A stretch of 64,000 nucleotides of DNA, from the NCBI RefSeq assembly GCF_900099695.1, contig NZ_FNCY01000015.1, forward strand, positions 48,493-112,492, read 5' to 3'. The position numbers and the translations under genes were made by a program. Under the pieces are notes generated by a model. The model worked only from the letters and a program-made list of their open reading frames with translations. It searched no databases and had not been told where the DNA came from. Position 1 is the stretch's first letter; each line of letters starts with the position of its first letter. The stretch comes from Propionivibrio dicarboxylicus. GTDB taxonomy: Bacteria > Pseudomonadota > Gammaproteobacteria > Burkholderiales > Rhodocyclaceae. Shown here in pieces: positions 37,098-46,687 of this stretch.

Positions 37098-37610
37098 CTA
37101 GGCCAGTGCTTCGTCCATGAGCTCCATGTCCCGGCTGCTCATGAGTTTTTCGATATCGACGAGGATGATCATGCGCTGATCCACGGTGCCGAGACCCTTG
37201 ATGTAGCGGGTATCGAGGGCAGCGCCAAATTCGGGCGCCGGCTTCATCTGCTCGGCCGGCAGAGTAATGACGTCGGAGACCCCATCGACAACGATTCCGA
37301 CGACACGATTGATCACATTGAGAATGATCACGACAGTGAACTGGTTGTAATTCACTTCACTGACGTTGAACTTGATGCGCATATCGACAATCGGCACGAT
37401 CACCCCGCGCAGATTGATCACGCCTTTGATAAAGACCGGCGCGTTGGCAATCGCAGTGACAGCGTCATAGCCGCGAATCTCCTGGACCTTGAGGATATCG
37501 ACGGCATACTCCTCGGTGCCGAGGGTAAAGGTCAGGTATTGAGCCGCCCCATCGGCCGCCGTCGTCGCATCTGCCAGGACGCGGTTGCTTTCTTCCATCA
37601 TGTTCACCAT
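37098..37610 (-). CDS. cheW: Chemotaxis coupling protein CheW
   Basis: Single CheW domain of 170 residues preceded by a short variable N-terminus. Recognisable blocks: [39 protein letters not shown] and [15 protein letters not shown]. It links the receptor array to CheA. It lies between cheA and the receptor gene, 27 bases after cheA and 29 before the receptor. Confidence 0.95.
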   Translation of the reverse strand: MVNMMEESNRVLADATTAADGAAQYLTFTLGTEEYAVDILKVQEIRGYDAVTAIANAPVFIKGVINLRGVIVPIVDMRIKFNVSEVNYNQFTVVIILNVINRVVGIVVDGVSDVITLPAEQMKPAPEFGAALDTRYIKGLGTVDQRMIILVDIEKLMSSRDMELMDEALA

Positions 37611-37637
37611 GGACTCCTTACGAAAAGGCGAAACCGC

Positions 37638-39845
37638 CTAGCTGCGACTCAAATGGATCAGCGCGACGACGTCGACGATCAGCGCCACCCGCCCGTCGCC
37701 CATGATGGTGGCGCCGGATATGCCACGCACTTTGCGATAGTTGGTTTCCAGGCTCTTGATGACGACCTGGTGCTGGCCGAGCAGGTCATCCACCAGCAAG
37801 GCCACACGGCCGCCATCGACCTCGAGAATCACGACGATGCCTTCGCAGGGATTGACCGTCTTCGCCGGGATGCGGAACACGCCGTGCAGCGCCACCAGCG
37901 GCAGATATTCGCCGCGCACATGCACCACCCGCTTCTGCCCGGAGACCGACGACACTTCGTCGGCCTTGGGCTGCAGCGATTCGACAATCATGTTGAGCGG
38001 GAGGATGAAGACCTGGTCGCCAACGCCGATCGACATGCCGTCGAGAATCGCCAGCGTCAGCGGCAGACGAATCGAAATGCGTGTGCCGCAGCCTTGCTGC
38101 GAGCTGATTTCGACGCGGCCACCCATGCCTTCGATGTTGCGCTTGACGACATCCATGCCGACGCCGCGGCCGGAAACATCGGTGATTTCGGCCGCGGTCG
38201 AGAAGCCCGGCGCGAAGATCAGCGGCCAGATCTCCTGATCGGGCGCCTCCGGATTGACCGGAATGCCCTTTTGTTGCGCCTTGGCAATGATGCGTTCGCG
38301 ATTGAGCCCGCCGCCGTCGTCGATCACTTCGATGATGATGTTGCCGCCCTGGTGATAAGCCTGCAGGGAAAGTCTTCCCTTGGCCGGCTTGCCTGCTGCC
38401 AGGCGCACCTCGGGGCGCTCGATGCCATGATCCAGGCTGTTGCGGACGAGGTGGTTGAGCGGGTCGGAGAGACGCTCGATCAGACCTTTGTCCAGTTCGG
38501 TGTTTTCACCGACAAGCTTGAGCTCGACCTCCTTGCCAAGCTTGCCGGCGAGATCGCGGACCAGGCGGGGGAAGCGGCTGAAGACCGAACCGATCGGCAA
38601 CATGCGGATCGACATCACCGCTTCCTGCATGTCGCGACTGTTGCGCTCGAGCTGGGCCATCCCGTTGAAGAGGTTTTCGTGCAGCACCGGATCGAAGCGC
38701 GATATCGTCTGGGCCAGCATGGCGTGGGTGATCACCAGCTCACCGATCAGGTTGATCAGCTGATCGACCTTTTCCACGCTGACGCGGATCGAGGTCTCGG
38801 CCTCACGGTCGCTGGCGCGACGCATCGGATGATCCGGCAGGACCGCCGACGTATTCTGGGCGCCACCGTTCCGGGGCGCTTCCGCGGCGCTGGCAGGCAC
38901 GGGGACAGGCGGCATGGTGGCAGCGACCGGCGCGACGTGGGGATCGGCAAACAGCCCGTAGCCATCCTGATCTTCCAGGCCTGCGTCGGTGCCGTCCTTG
39001 ATCGCCTCGACATCGACGAAAAAGCCGAAGCCGTCACTGTCTTCGGCGCTTGGCGTGGGGGGTTCGGGGTCAACGAAAAAGCCGAAGCTGTCGTCTTCGA
39101 GCACGGCCGACGTCGGGCGTTCCTGCCCATCTCCGTCGCCGTCCGCGTCGTTTGTCAGCGGATCGATCCGGTATTGCTCCGGCGCGGCGGCGAAGGCCAG
39201 AATGCTCTCGACCAGTTCGCGCGTTGCCTCCGTGTGAAGGACGATATGCTCGGTACCGCGCTCGTCGCTCCGCGAGGACACAGGCCCGAGCCGTTCGAGT
39301 TCGGCACGCAGAACATCGAAGGGCACCGGACAGGGCGGCGGCACCCGGTACTCGATGCGGAAGCCCTGTACCGACGATTCCGGCGCCGCTCTTGTCATGG
39401 CGTCGGCGACGCCGCCCAGCGTCGGAGAGGCCAGCAGTGGCACGTGCACGGGCAGGGCGGCGCCCATCAACTGCGTCAGCGTTGCAATCACCGGGGCCGC
39501 GTCGCCCGGATCGCTTTCGACTCCGTTGCGGTGATTGGCCAGTTGCGTATTCAGCACGTCGCCCGCTTTCAGGGAGGCGTCGATGATTTCCGGCGTCAAC
39601 GGCTTGTCGCCGCGCCGCACGCGATCCAGCAGCGACTCCAGGACATGCGTCACCCCGGCCATGTCGGGGAAGCCGAATATCCCGCTGCCGCCCTTGATCG
39701 AATGGGCCGCGCGGAAAATTGCGTTGAGATCTTCGGGGTCGGGCGCGGCCAGATCAATGGAAAGCAGCAGACGCTCCATTGTCTCGAGATGCTCGCGTGC
39801 TTCCTCGAAAAAGACCTTTTCGAACTGGCTGAGATCGTAGCTCAT
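37638..39845 (-). CDS. cheA: Chemotaxis histidine kinase CheA
   Basis: Kinase of 735 residues from the ATG at 39845 (MSYDLSQFEKVFFEE, the normal CheA beginning; the frame is open further upstream without a good start). P1 Hpt domain with phospho-His48 in FRAAHSIKGGSG; a long, low-complexity linker region with repeated FGFFVD-like segments (about 240-340); P3 dimerisation (SIRVSVEKVDQLINLIGELV); P4 ATPase (HLVRNSLDHGIE, DDGGGL, GRGVGMDVV); P5 CheW-like regulatory domain to the C-terminus. It phosphorylates CheY and CheB in the cytoplasm. Ten bases separate it from cheY. Confidence 0.95.
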   Translation of the reverse strand: MSYDLSQFEKVFFEEAREHLETMERLLLSIDLAAPDPEDLNAIFRAAHSIKGGSGIFGFPDMAGVTHVLESLLDRVRRGDKPLTPEIIDASLKAGDVLNTQLANHRNGVESDPGDAAPVIATLTQLMGAALPVHVPLLASPTLGGVADAMTRAAPESSVQGFRIEYRVPPPCPVPFDVLRAELERLGPVSSRSDERGTEHIVLHTEATRELVESILAFAAAPEQYRIDPLTNDADGDGDGQERPTSAVLEDDSFGFFVDPEPPTPSAEDSDGFGFFVDVEAIKDGTDAGLEDQDGYGLFADPHVAPVAATMPPVPVPASAAEAPRNGGAQNTSAVLPDHPMRRASDREAETSIRVSVEKVDQLINLIGELVITHAMLAQTISRFDPVLHENLFNGMAQLERNSRDMQEAVMSIRMLPIGSVFSRFPRLVRDLAGKLGKEVELKLVGENTELDKGLIERLSDPLNHLVRNSLDHGIERPEVRLAAGKPAKGRLSLQAYHQGGNIIIEVIDDGGGLNRERIIAKAQQKGIPVNPEAPDQEIWPLIFAPGFSTAAEITDVSGRGVGMDVVKRNIEGMGGRVEISSQQGCGTRISIRLPLTLAILDGMSIGVGDQVFILPLNMIVESLQPKADEVSSVSGQKRVVHVRGEYLPLVALHGVFRIPAKTVNPCEGIVVILEVDGGRVALLVDDLLGQHQVVIKSLETNYRKVRGISGATIMGDGRVALIVDVVALIHLSRS

Positions 39846-39855
39846 GGGCCGTTCC

Positions 39856-40221
39856 TCAGCCGATGACCTTCTTGACCACCTCCAGCAGCTTGCCGGGTTC
39901 GAAGGGCTTGACCAGCCACCCCGTCGCACCGGCTTCCCGGCCCCGGGCCTTCATCGTGTCACTGCTCTCGGTGGTCAGAATCAGGATCGGCGTTCTGGCG
40001 TAAGACGCCGTGGCCCGCAGACGCTTGATCATCGTCAGCCCGTCCATGTTCGGCATGTTCTGATCGGTCAGAATCAGATCGAAGGCGCTTGCTTGCGCCT
40101 TGGCGAAGCCGGCCGCGCCATCGGGCGTTTCCTCGACCGAATACCCCGCCCCGTTGAGAACGAAACCGACCAGTTGCCGGATCGATGGAGAGTCATCAAC
40201 GGTCAGAATTTTTTTCCCCAT
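39856..40221 (-). CDS. cheY: Chemotaxis response regulator CheY
   Basis: Single receiver domain of 121 residues: acidic pair in ILTVDDSPSIR, phospho-Asp in LILTDQNMPNMDGL, Thr in ILTTES and the Lys in WLVKPFEPGKLL. It is the first gene of the cheY-cheA-cheW-mcp-cheR-cheD-cheB operon. The ~460-base region upstream contains an imperfect direct repeat and a palindrome that may belong to its control region. Confidence 0.93.
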   Translation of the reverse strand: MGKKILTVDDSPSIRQLVGFVLNGAGYSVEETPDGAAGFAKAQASAFDLILTDQNMPNMDGLTMIKRLRATASYARTPILILTTESSDTMKARGREAGATGWLVKPFEPGKLLEVVKKVIG

Positions 40222-40684
40222 CTGCTCAGCCCCCTGGTCGGCAAGAACGATCTGCCGGACCCGAAAAATGCACCCTCTTCGGATGCGTACTTTGAATGGC
40301 CGTCAAACGAAGTCCGTGTGACGCACGTGCAGTGATAAGGAGAGAACGACCCACGAGGAAAAACCGGAATCACGGGTTCCAGAACCGTTCGACTTTGGCG
40401 CGCATCGGCGCCGTCCTGGACTTTGTCTTCCGGGCATAGCAATAGTTGCATCCATATGGCATACGTACGAACACGTATGAGGCAGGTGCGTGGATGCCTG
40501 GAGAACGCCGTCCGGCAAGAAACCGGACAGCCGGCTTCAGAACCGTTCGAGCGTGTCGAGCATCAGCGCCAGTCCTGTTTCTGCCGGGCAGAGGTCAAAA
40601 AAATGGGGCGCCTGCGCCCTTCGCAGACGACCCACTGCCGGTCGAAAAACAGACCGGATGCCCAGCAGCGCGCAAAAGCCTTCG
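40222..40684. other. Gap upstream of cheY with duplicated segment around a palindrome
   Basis: No gene is supported. The gap consists mostly of two imperfect copies of one segment (40344-40436 and 40503-40590) with a nested palindrome between them (40448-40497). It should hold the che promoter, but no clear sigma-28 or sigma-70 box could be assigned. Confidence 0.4.
40344..40590. repeat. Imperfect direct repeat flanking a nested palindrome
   Basis: Copy 1 (40344-40436) and copy 2 (40503-40590) share, in order, GAACG, a run of AAACCGGA, TTC(C)AGAACCGTTCGA, CATC(G/A)GCGCC, GTCCTG and CCGGGCA, with small indels. Between them lie GCATCCA (40448-40454) and its inverse TGGATGC (40491-40497) enclosing CATACGT (40460-40466) and ACGTATG (40473-40479), a potential cruciform or RNA hairpin. 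Confidence 0.6.
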
Positions 40685-41464
40685 TTACTTGCCGGGGAAA
40701 CTCGGGCGACGCTTTTCCCGGAAAGCGCGCACGCCTTCCTGATAATCCTCGCTGTCATAAACGATCCGGCGCATGCCCTGGATGCGTTCGAACAATTCGG
40801 GCGTGACCGAATGCGCGCTCGACAGCAGGCGCAATGCATCTTTCATAACGCCGATGCTGAGCGGCGAGTTCGTCGCGATACGCTCCGCCATGCCAAGGAC
40901 AAAATCCTCGATGTCGCCGGCCGGCTTGATGTAGTTGACGATGCCGAGGTTGAAGGCCTGGTCCGAGGACAGGGGCTCGGCGGTGAAGAGCATTTCCTTC
41001 ATGATCGGCAGCGGGATCATGTTGAGCAGCGTCAGCAGGCCGCCGATGTTATAGGGCACGCCGAGCTTGGCCGGGGTGATGGCGAACGTCACCTCGGGCG
41101 TGATGACAAGGATGTCGCAGGCCATCGCGACTTCGCAAGCACCGCCCCAGACGCTGCCCTCGATCATGCCGATCACCGGCATCGGGCATTCCTGGATCGT
41201 GCGGATCAGGATGCGCAGCGGATCGTTCCAGCCCAGCGGGTCGCGGCCGCGGCCCGGCAGCTCGCTGACGTCGTGCCCCGCCGACCAGACCTTGACGCCT
41301 GGCCGGGCGCGCAGGATGACGGCCCGGACATTCTGTTTCTGGAAGGTCTCAAGCGCCTCGACCAACTCATGGACGAGCGCTTCGCTCAATGCGTTGCGTT
41401 TCTCGCTGTGGTCGAGCGTTATGACACCCGTGTAGCCTCTTTGCTCCGTCTTGATGAAACTCAT
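40685..41464 (-). CDS. scpB: Methylmalonyl-CoA decarboxylase-like enoyl-CoA hydratase family protein
   Basis: Crotonase-fold protein of 259 residues. The oxyanion-hole segments are VWSAGHDVSELPGRGRDPL and EGSVWGGACEVAMACD; both, together with the C-terminal ERIQGMRRIVYDSEDYQEGV, are characteristic of E. coli ScpB (YgfG), which decarboxylates methylmalonyl-CoA to propionyl-CoA. The usual hydratase glutamates are absent, as in ScpB. Last gene of a minus-strand operon with an MFS carrier, aconitase and a hydroxyacid dehydrogenase, so the true substrate may be a related acyl-CoA acid made in that pathway. Confidence 0.83.
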   Translation of the reverse strand: MSFIKTEQRGYTGVITLDHSEKRNALSEALVHELVEALETFQKQNVRAVILRARPGVKVWSAGHDVSELPGRGRDPLGWNDPLRILIRTIQECPMPVIGMIEGSVWGGACEVAMACDILVITPEVTFAITPAKLGVPYNIGGLLTLLNMIPLPIMKEMLFTAEPLSSDQAFNLGIVNYIKPAGDIEDFVLGMAERIATNSPLSIGVMKDALRLLSSAHSVTPELFERIQGMRRIVYDSEDYQEGVRAFREKRRPSFPGK

Positions 41465-41620
41465 CGCTTCCCCTTTTCATATTCGTCGATGGCAGTCGAA
41501 TCGTACGACGCGGCGCGACAAGTTTTCATTCGCAGGCGACATTTCACTCTGAACTTCATTGCACGAAAACTCGTACGGGAAGCGTGCGCCGCCGAGGCCG
41601 ACGGCGCTCGGCGAAGCGCG

Positions 41621-42916
41621 CTAGTCGACGACGATCGGCTTTCTTGCCATGAAGAACGAGATGGCGGCGCCGATGATGATCAGCAGTCCGGCGAGCAGGA
41701 AGGCGCTCTCGTAGTTGCCCGTCGACTTGACGAGGTAACCGGTCACCACCGGAGCGAAGGCGCCGAACAGGTTGCCACCGAGCAGGAGCAGGCCGAAGGC
41801 GGTGCCGGCATGTTTCGGATTGGCGACGAGATCGTTGGTCAGCGTCATATTCAGGCCGATGGTCGAGGACAGGAAGGTCTTGACCAGCGTGATGATGACG
41901 AAGATCGCCACGGCGCCCTCGACGAAGGAGGTGAACACGAAGATGCTGGCGAGGCACATGAAGATCACCACCATCCTGCGCCGCTGCCCCTGCATCACTT
42001 TTTCCGGCGTCAGCAGTTTGTCGCTGATCGCCCCCACGGCGATCCCCAGCACCCACGCCGTCACGAAGGCGAACGAACTGAACAGGCTCGCCTTCATCAG
42101 CGCCATGCCACGGACATTCATCAGGTAAGTCGGCAGCCAGGTCAGGATCAGGTACTGGGTGTACATGATGCAGCCCTGCGACAGCAGGAGGCCCCACATC
42201 GTCCGCGTTTTCAGCAACCGCCCGATCAGGCCGAGATCGACCGGCTTCTCGGCTTCCTTGGGTGCATCGGTGTTTTCCTTGATGTACTGGCGTTCCTCGT
42301 CGGACAACCAGGAACACTTTTGCGGATCGTTGTTGAAGAAGCGGATCCAGAAGAACAGCCAGATGAAGCCGATTGCCCCGGTGATGACGAACGACATGCG
42401 CCAGCCATACTCGGCCAGCAGCCAGGCGATGATCGGCATGCCGATCGCCGGCCCCGCCTCGGCGCCGGAACGCGCCAGGGCGGTGGCGAAGCCGCGCTCA
42501 TGGATGGTGAACCACTGGCGGACCACCTTGCTGTTCGATGGCATGGTGGCGGCCTCGCCGGCGCCGAGCGCCAGACGCGATGCCATCATGCTGACGAGAT
42601 TGAACGCGCCGCCGGTCGCCATCGCCGCCAAAGACCAGAAAGACAGGGCAAAGGTATTGAGTTTCTTGGCGCCCCAGCGATCGGTCAGATAGCCCATCGG
42701 CACCAGGGCCAGCGCATAGGTCCACATGAAGCCGGAAAGCACCAGGCCCATGGTCGCCGGATCCCAGCCGAACTCCTTGCTGACCGCCGGCGCCGCGACC
42801 GACATGCTGACGCGGTCGATATAGTTGATCAACGACGCCGTGAATAGCATCGACATAACCCACAGACGCCCGCCACGCCACATCGAGGCATACTTGTGCG
42901 ACCCTTTTTCCATCAA
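41621..42916 (-). CDS. MFS carboxylate/sugar-acid transporter (anion:cation symporter family)
   Basis: Inner-membrane carrier of 431 residues with 12 helices. It matches the ACS family that includes the galactonate, glucarate and phthalate carriers: LINYIDRVSMSVAAPAVSKEFGW in TM1 (two parts), the RWGAKK loop between TM2 and TM3, and FPSNS-like ATMPSNSKVVRQWF. The central loop and the C-terminal half (TNDLVANPKHAGTAFGLL) are complete. Likely takes up the organic acid degraded by the operon (aconitase and D-2-hydroxyacid dehydrogenase upstream, ScpB-like protein downstream). Confidence 0.88.
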   Translation of the reverse strand: MMEKGSHKYASMWRGGRLWVMSMLFTASLINYIDRVSMSVAAPAVSKEFGWDPATMGLVLSGFMWTYALALVPMGYLTDRWGAKKLNTFALSFWSLAAMATGGAFNLVSMMASRLALGAGEAATMPSNSKVVRQWFTIHERGFATALARSGAEAGPAIGMPIIAWLLAEYGWRMSFVITGAIGFIWLFFWIRFFNNDPQKCSWLSDEERQYIKENTDAPKEAEKPVDLGLIGRLLKTRTMWGLLLSQGCIMYTQYLILTWLPTYLMNVRGMALMKASLFSSFAFVTAWVLGIAVGAISDKLLTPEKVMQGQRRRMVVIFMCLASIFVFTSFVEGAVAIFVIITLVKTFLSSTIGLNMTLTNDLVANPKHAGTAFGLLLLGGNLFGAFAPVVTGYLVKSTGNYESAFLLAGLLIIIGAAISFFMARKPIVVD

Positions 42917-42945
42917 AGACTCCTTCCCGTGAATCGTTATGAGTT

Positions 42946-45558
42946 TCAGCGCGCCATGACCCGCTGAAGGATGTAAGGAATGATTCCGCCGGCGCGCAAT
43001 TGCGCCACTTCGAGCGAGGTTTCGACCGCCGCCGTGCCGGCGAAAGTGCTGACCGAACCGTCCTTGCGCACGATGCGCACCGGAATCGTCATGCGCGGCA
43101 CGAAGTTCTCCGCCGGCGCCGCCACCTCGATGCTATCGTCAAAGCCGAGCGCGAGGCTGGCCGGCGTCACCCCGGCCGGCAGCTTCACCGGCAGCACGCC
43201 CATGCCAATCAGATTGGAGCGGTGGATGCGTTCAAAACCGACGGCGAGAATCGCCCGCGCATTGAGCAGTCCGGCCCCCTTGGCCGCCCAGTCGCGCGAC
43301 GAGCCCATGCCGTAGCGTTCGCCGGCAACAATGACCACCGAGCTGCCATCCTTTTCGTAGCGTTGGGCCGCGTCGAACAAGGACATGCTCTCGCCGGTCG
43401 GTTGATAGCGGGTTTTCCCCGCCGGCAATGACGGATCGAGCAGATTGACCACCGATTTGTTGGTGAACAGGCCACGCACCATGGCCTCCCAGTTGGCGCG
43501 GCGCGAAGCATAGACGTTCAGGTCGTCGGGATCGTCGCCCTGCGCGATCAGGTAACGCCCGGCATCGCTCGCGGCCGGAATCTGGCCGACCGGCGAGATA
43601 TGGTCGGTCGTCATATCGTCGCCGACCGCCAGCAACACGGTCGCGCTGTAGTTGCCCAGACGCGACGGCAAGCGCGCGCTGGCGAAGGGCGGACGGCGGA
43701 TGTAGGTCGATGCCGGGTCCCACGGGAAGACCGTGCTGCCGGGCGCATCGAGCGCCTGCCAGGCCGGGCTGGCCTCGGCCGCGTCATAGGCAATCGCGAT
43801 ATCGGCAGGATCGATGGCCCTGGCCAGCGCGTCCTGTATCTCGGCGCTGCTTGGCCAGATGTCCGCGAGATACACTGCTTGCCCATCGCGGCCGAGGCCG
43901 AGCGGCTCGGTCCGGATGTCGCGATTCACATCGCCGGCGAGCGCATAGGCGATCACCAGCGGCGGCGAGGTAATGAAGCCGGCATCGAGGTCGGGATGCA
44001 CCCGCCCGGGAAAGTTGCGATTGCCGGAGAGCACCACCACCGGAACGATGCCATGCCGATTGACGGCATCAATGACCGGCGGCGTCAGCGCGCCCGAGTT
44101 GCCGATACAGGTAGTGCAGCCGTAGCCGACGATGCCGAATCCGACGGCTTCGAGTTCGGGCAGCAGGCCGCTGCGAGAAAGATAACGATAGGCCGACGGC
44201 GATCCCGGCGCCATCGAGGTCTTGACCCAGTGCGGCGGCTTGAGCCCGGCCGCATGCGCCTTGCGGGCGAGCAGACCGGCGGCGAGCAGCAGTTCCGGAT
44301 CGGAGGTATTGGTGCAGCTCGTGATCGCGGCAATGGCGACGGCGCCATCGGGCGGCGTCTGCGCATCGAAATGGCGCAGCGTGTCGCGCTTGCCGGCGCG
44401 CCGCAAGGCGCTGGCGGTATCGCCCAGGGGAATGCGGTCCTGCGGGCGACGCGGCCCGGCGATGCCGGGAACGACGGCATCCAGATCGATTTCGACGTGA
44501 TCGCTGTAACGCGGGGTGGCAAGCGGATCGAACCACAGTTGCTGGCGCTTGGCATAATCGCCGACCAGCGCGATCTGTTCCGGCGTGCGACCGGTGGCGC
44601 GCAGATAGGCCAGCGTATTGTCATCGACCGGGAAATAGCCGCTCGACGCGCCATATTCGGGAGCCATATTGGCGATGCAGGCGCGGGCACCGGCCGACAA
44701 GGTGCTGACACCGGGGCCGTAGAACTCGACGAACTTGCCGGAGAGATCGCTCTGACGCAGACGCTGCGTCACCAGCAAGGCCAGGTCGGTCGCCGTCGTT
44801 CCCTCGGGAAGCCTGCCGCTGAGCCGGACGCCGACGATATCGGGAATGCGTAACATCACCGGCATATCGAAGATGACGCTTTCCGCTTCGAGGCCGCCGA
44901 CGCCCCAGGCCAGCACGCCGATGCCATTGATCATCGGCGTGTGGCTGTCGGTGCCGATCAGCGTATCGGGATACGCCCAGCATTGTCCGTCGATCTCCCT
45001 GGCGGAGACGACCGTCGCCAGGCGTTCGAGATTGATCGTGTGCATGATGCCGGTGCCGGGCGGATGCACGCGCAGGCCCTTGAGCGTCGTCGACGCCCAC
45101 TTGGCGAAGCGGTAACGCTCGGCATTGCGCCGCATCTCGGCCGCCATGTTCTGCTGCATCGCATCGGGCGTCGCGAAAAAATCGACCGGCAGCGAATGGT
45201 CGGTCGACACATCGACCGGCAGGACCGGATTGAGCAATGCCGGATCGCCGCCCTCCTCGGCCAGCACGCTGCGCATCGCGGCGATATCCGCCAGCGCCGG
45301 GCCGCAGGTGGTGTCGTGCATCAATACGCGCGTCGGGTAAAACTCGATCTCTTCCTCGCTCGTGCCGGCCTTCAACCAATCGACCAGCGCCGCCTTGGTG
45401 CGCAGGATGGCGGCCTCGTCAGCGCATTTGCGCAGGACGTTCTCGAACAGGATGCGCAGAATCCATGGCAGGCCGGCGAGTGCCTGGCCGGTCTCCGCCG
45501 GCAGGTCGATGATGCGGTAGGACTTTCCGGAACTCCGGAGTTCAGCGGTACGACTCAT
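42946..45558 (-). CDS. acnA: Aconitate hydratase (AcnA-type)
   Basis: Protein of 870 residues from the ATG at 45558 behind AGGAG. The 4Fe-4S ligands are visible as SCTNTSDPE and GYGCTTCIGNSG, with the TDSHTPMINGIGVLAWGVGG block upstream and the swivel domain with GERYGMGSSRDWAAKG near the end. It interconverts citrate and isocitrate through cis-aconitate. The gene is inside an operon for uptake and breakdown of an acid rather than beside TCA-cycle genes, so it may work on a homologue such as a substituted aconitate; it is not the AcnD methylisocitrate form as judged by its neighbours (no prpF or prpC). Confidence 0.9.
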   Translation of the reverse strand: MSRTAELRSSGKSYRIIDLPAETGQALAGLPWILRILFENVLRKCADEAAILRTKAALVDWLKAGTSEEEIEFYPTRVLMHDTTCGPALADIAAMRSVLAEEGGDPALLNPVLPVDVSTDHSLPVDFFATPDAMQQNMAAEMRRNAERYRFAKWASTTLKGLRVHPPGTGIMHTINLERLATVVSAREIDGQCWAYPDTLIGTDSHTPMINGIGVLAWGVGGLEAESVIFDMPVMLRIPDIVGVRLSGRLPEGTTATDLALLVTQRLRQSDLSGKFVEFYGPGVSTLSAGARACIANMAPEYGASSGYFPVDDNTLAYLRATGRTPEQIALVGDYAKRQQLWFDPLATPRYSDHVEIDLDAVVPGIAGPRRPQDRIPLGDTASALRRAGKRDTLRHFDAQTPPDGAVAIAAITSCTNTSDPELLLAAGLLARKAHAAGLKPPHWVKTSMAPGSPSAYRYLSRSGLLPELEAVGFGIVGYGCTTCIGNSGALTPPVIDAVNRHGIVPVVVLSGNRNFPGRVHPDLDAGFITSPPLVIAYALAGDVNRDIRTEPLGLGRDGQAVYLADIWPSSAEIQDALARAIDPADIAIAYDAAEASPAWQALDAPGSTVFPWDPASTYIRRPPFASARLPSRLGNYSATVLLAVGDDMTTDHISPVGQIPAASDAGRYLIAQGDDPDDLNVYASRRANWEAMVRGLFTNKSVVNLLDPSLPAGKTRYQPTGESMSLFDAAQRYEKDGSSVVIVAGERYGMGSSRDWAAKGAGLLNARAILAVGFERIHRSNLIGMGVLPVKLPAGVTPASLALGFDDSIEVAAPAENFVPRMTIPVRIVRKDGSVSTFAGTAAVETSLEVAQLRAGGIIPYILQRVMAR

Positions 45559-45599
45559 GAAAACGACTCCTCGAAACGGCGGCATGCCGCAGCGGTGAT

Positions 45600-46550
45600 T
45601 TATCGGGCGAGCGACAGCGGCGCCTCGCCCGCCACGACGCGCTCGATGTTCTGCCAGGCAAAATCGGCGCGACGGAACCACGCCTCATACGAATGTCCCG
45701 CGGTATGCGGCGTCAGGACGACGTTGTCGAGGGCCAGCAGCCCGTCGTCGGCACGCAGCGGTTCGCGGTGAAAGACGTCGAGTCCGGCGCCGGCGATCCG
45801 CCGGCTGCGCAGCGCGTCGAGCAAGGCGGCCTCGTCGAAGACTTCGGCGCGACTCGTGTTGATGATCACCGCCGTCGGCTTCATCATCGCCAGCTGTTCG
45901 GCGCCGAACATGCCGCGCGTCTCGTCGGTCAGCGGAACGTGGATCGACAGCACGTCGGATTCGCGCAGGAGCCTTTCCAGCGAAACGCTTTCGCCGTCGA
46001 AATCATTGCCCGTGTTCTTGAAGCGGTCGAAATAGATGATCCGGGTTTCGAAGGCCTTCAGGCGTTGGGCGACCTTTCCGCCGATATTGCCGACGCCGAG
46101 CAAGCCGATCGTCTTGCCGGCCACCTCGAAGGTATTGGTGCCGCTCACCGGTTTGCGCCAGGTACCCGCCCGCACCGACGTGTCGCATTGGACCAAGCGC
46201 CGGTAGAGGCACAGCAACAAGGCGATTGCCTGCTCGGCGACCGCCCAGGCGTTGGTGCCGCCGTTGGTGGCCACCGTCATGCCGAGTTCCCGGGCGGCGG
46301 CGAGATCGACCTTGTCATAGCCGGCAGTCAGCAGCTGGATATGACGAAGCTTTTTTGCATTTTGCAAAACATTACGATCAATATCAGCCGGATGAAGAAT
46401 CAGAAACTCCGCCTCCTCGATCCGCGCGATCTTCTCATCATCGCTCGTCGAACTCGGACACACCTCCAGGCAGAACCCTTCCGGCATTGATTGTTCAAGA
46501 ATTTCCGCAACCTTTTCGGATTGCCCGCTAAAAAAGACCGCTTTATGCAT
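45600..46550 (-). CDS. D-2-hydroxyacid dehydrogenase
   Basis: NAD(P)-dependent dehydrogenase of 316 residues from the ATG at 46550 behind GGAGGGG. The Rossmann motif is GLLGVGNIGGKVAQRL; catalytic Arg in INTSRAEVFDE, Glu in DVFHREPL and His in LTPHTAGHS are all present. It reduces a 2-oxo acid to the D-hydroxy acid or the reverse (glycerate/hydroxypyruvate, phosphoglycerate or D-lactate type). It is the first gene of an operon running through acnA, the MFS carrier and scpB, and its start faces a divergent lactonase gene across a 137-base region with two dyads. Confidence 0.88.
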   Translation of the reverse strand: MHKAVFFSGQSEKVAEILEQSMPEGFCLEVCPSSTSDDEKIARIEEAEFLILHPADIDRNVLQNAKKLRHIQLLTAGYDKVDLAAARELGMTVATNGGTNAWAVAEQAIALLLCLYRRLVQCDTSVRAGTWRKPVSGTNTFEVAGKTIGLLGVGNIGGKVAQRLKAFETRIIYFDRFKNTGNDFDGESVSLERLLRESDVLSIHVPLTDETRGMFGAEQLAMMKPTAVIINTSRAEVFDEAALLDALRSRRIAGAGLDVFHREPLRADDGLLALDNVVLTPHTAGHSYEAWFRRADFAWQNIERVVAGEAPLSLAR

Positions 46551-46593
46551 TTCCCCTCCCGGCGATGATCGACACAAGAATTTCCGAAGCACT

Positions 46594-46642
46594 TATTGCA
46601 TATTGAAACAGTGAAATGCAATAATGTCAACACATCGTGTGT
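46594..46642. promoter_or_regulatory. Two dyads in the hydroxyacid dehydrogenase/lactonase divergent region
   Basis: TATTGCAT (46594-46601) and ATGCAATA (46616-46623) form a perfect eight-base inverted repeat with a 14-base spacer; seven bases further ACACA-TCG-TGTGT (46630-46642) is a second perfect dyad, and its flanks (TGTCAA / GTCAAT) extend it imperfectly. Both lie in the only promoter region shared by the two operons, so they are candidate operators; the GntR regulator encoded at 48726-47815 is the obvious candidate protein. Confidence 0.45.
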
Positions 46643-46687
46643 CAATGGCGGTTTCATCGCCACCATCGGAAGAGAGGAGAAAGCGGC

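Noticed and set aside
37056..39866. 936-codon plus-strand frame opposite cheA and cheW
   Set aside because: Composition is rich in His, Asp and Arg, as expected for the antisense of a GC-rich gene; cheA and cheW on the other strand are unmistakable.
40344..40590. CRISPR-like array
   Set aside because: Only two imperfect copies with one spacer-sized interval; copies are about 90 bases long and diverged.
40490..42847. 785-codon plus-strand frame opposite scpB and the MFS gene
   Set aside because: Antisense shadow with low-complexity His/Asp/Gln content; the minus-strand genes have clear motifs and ribosome binding sites.
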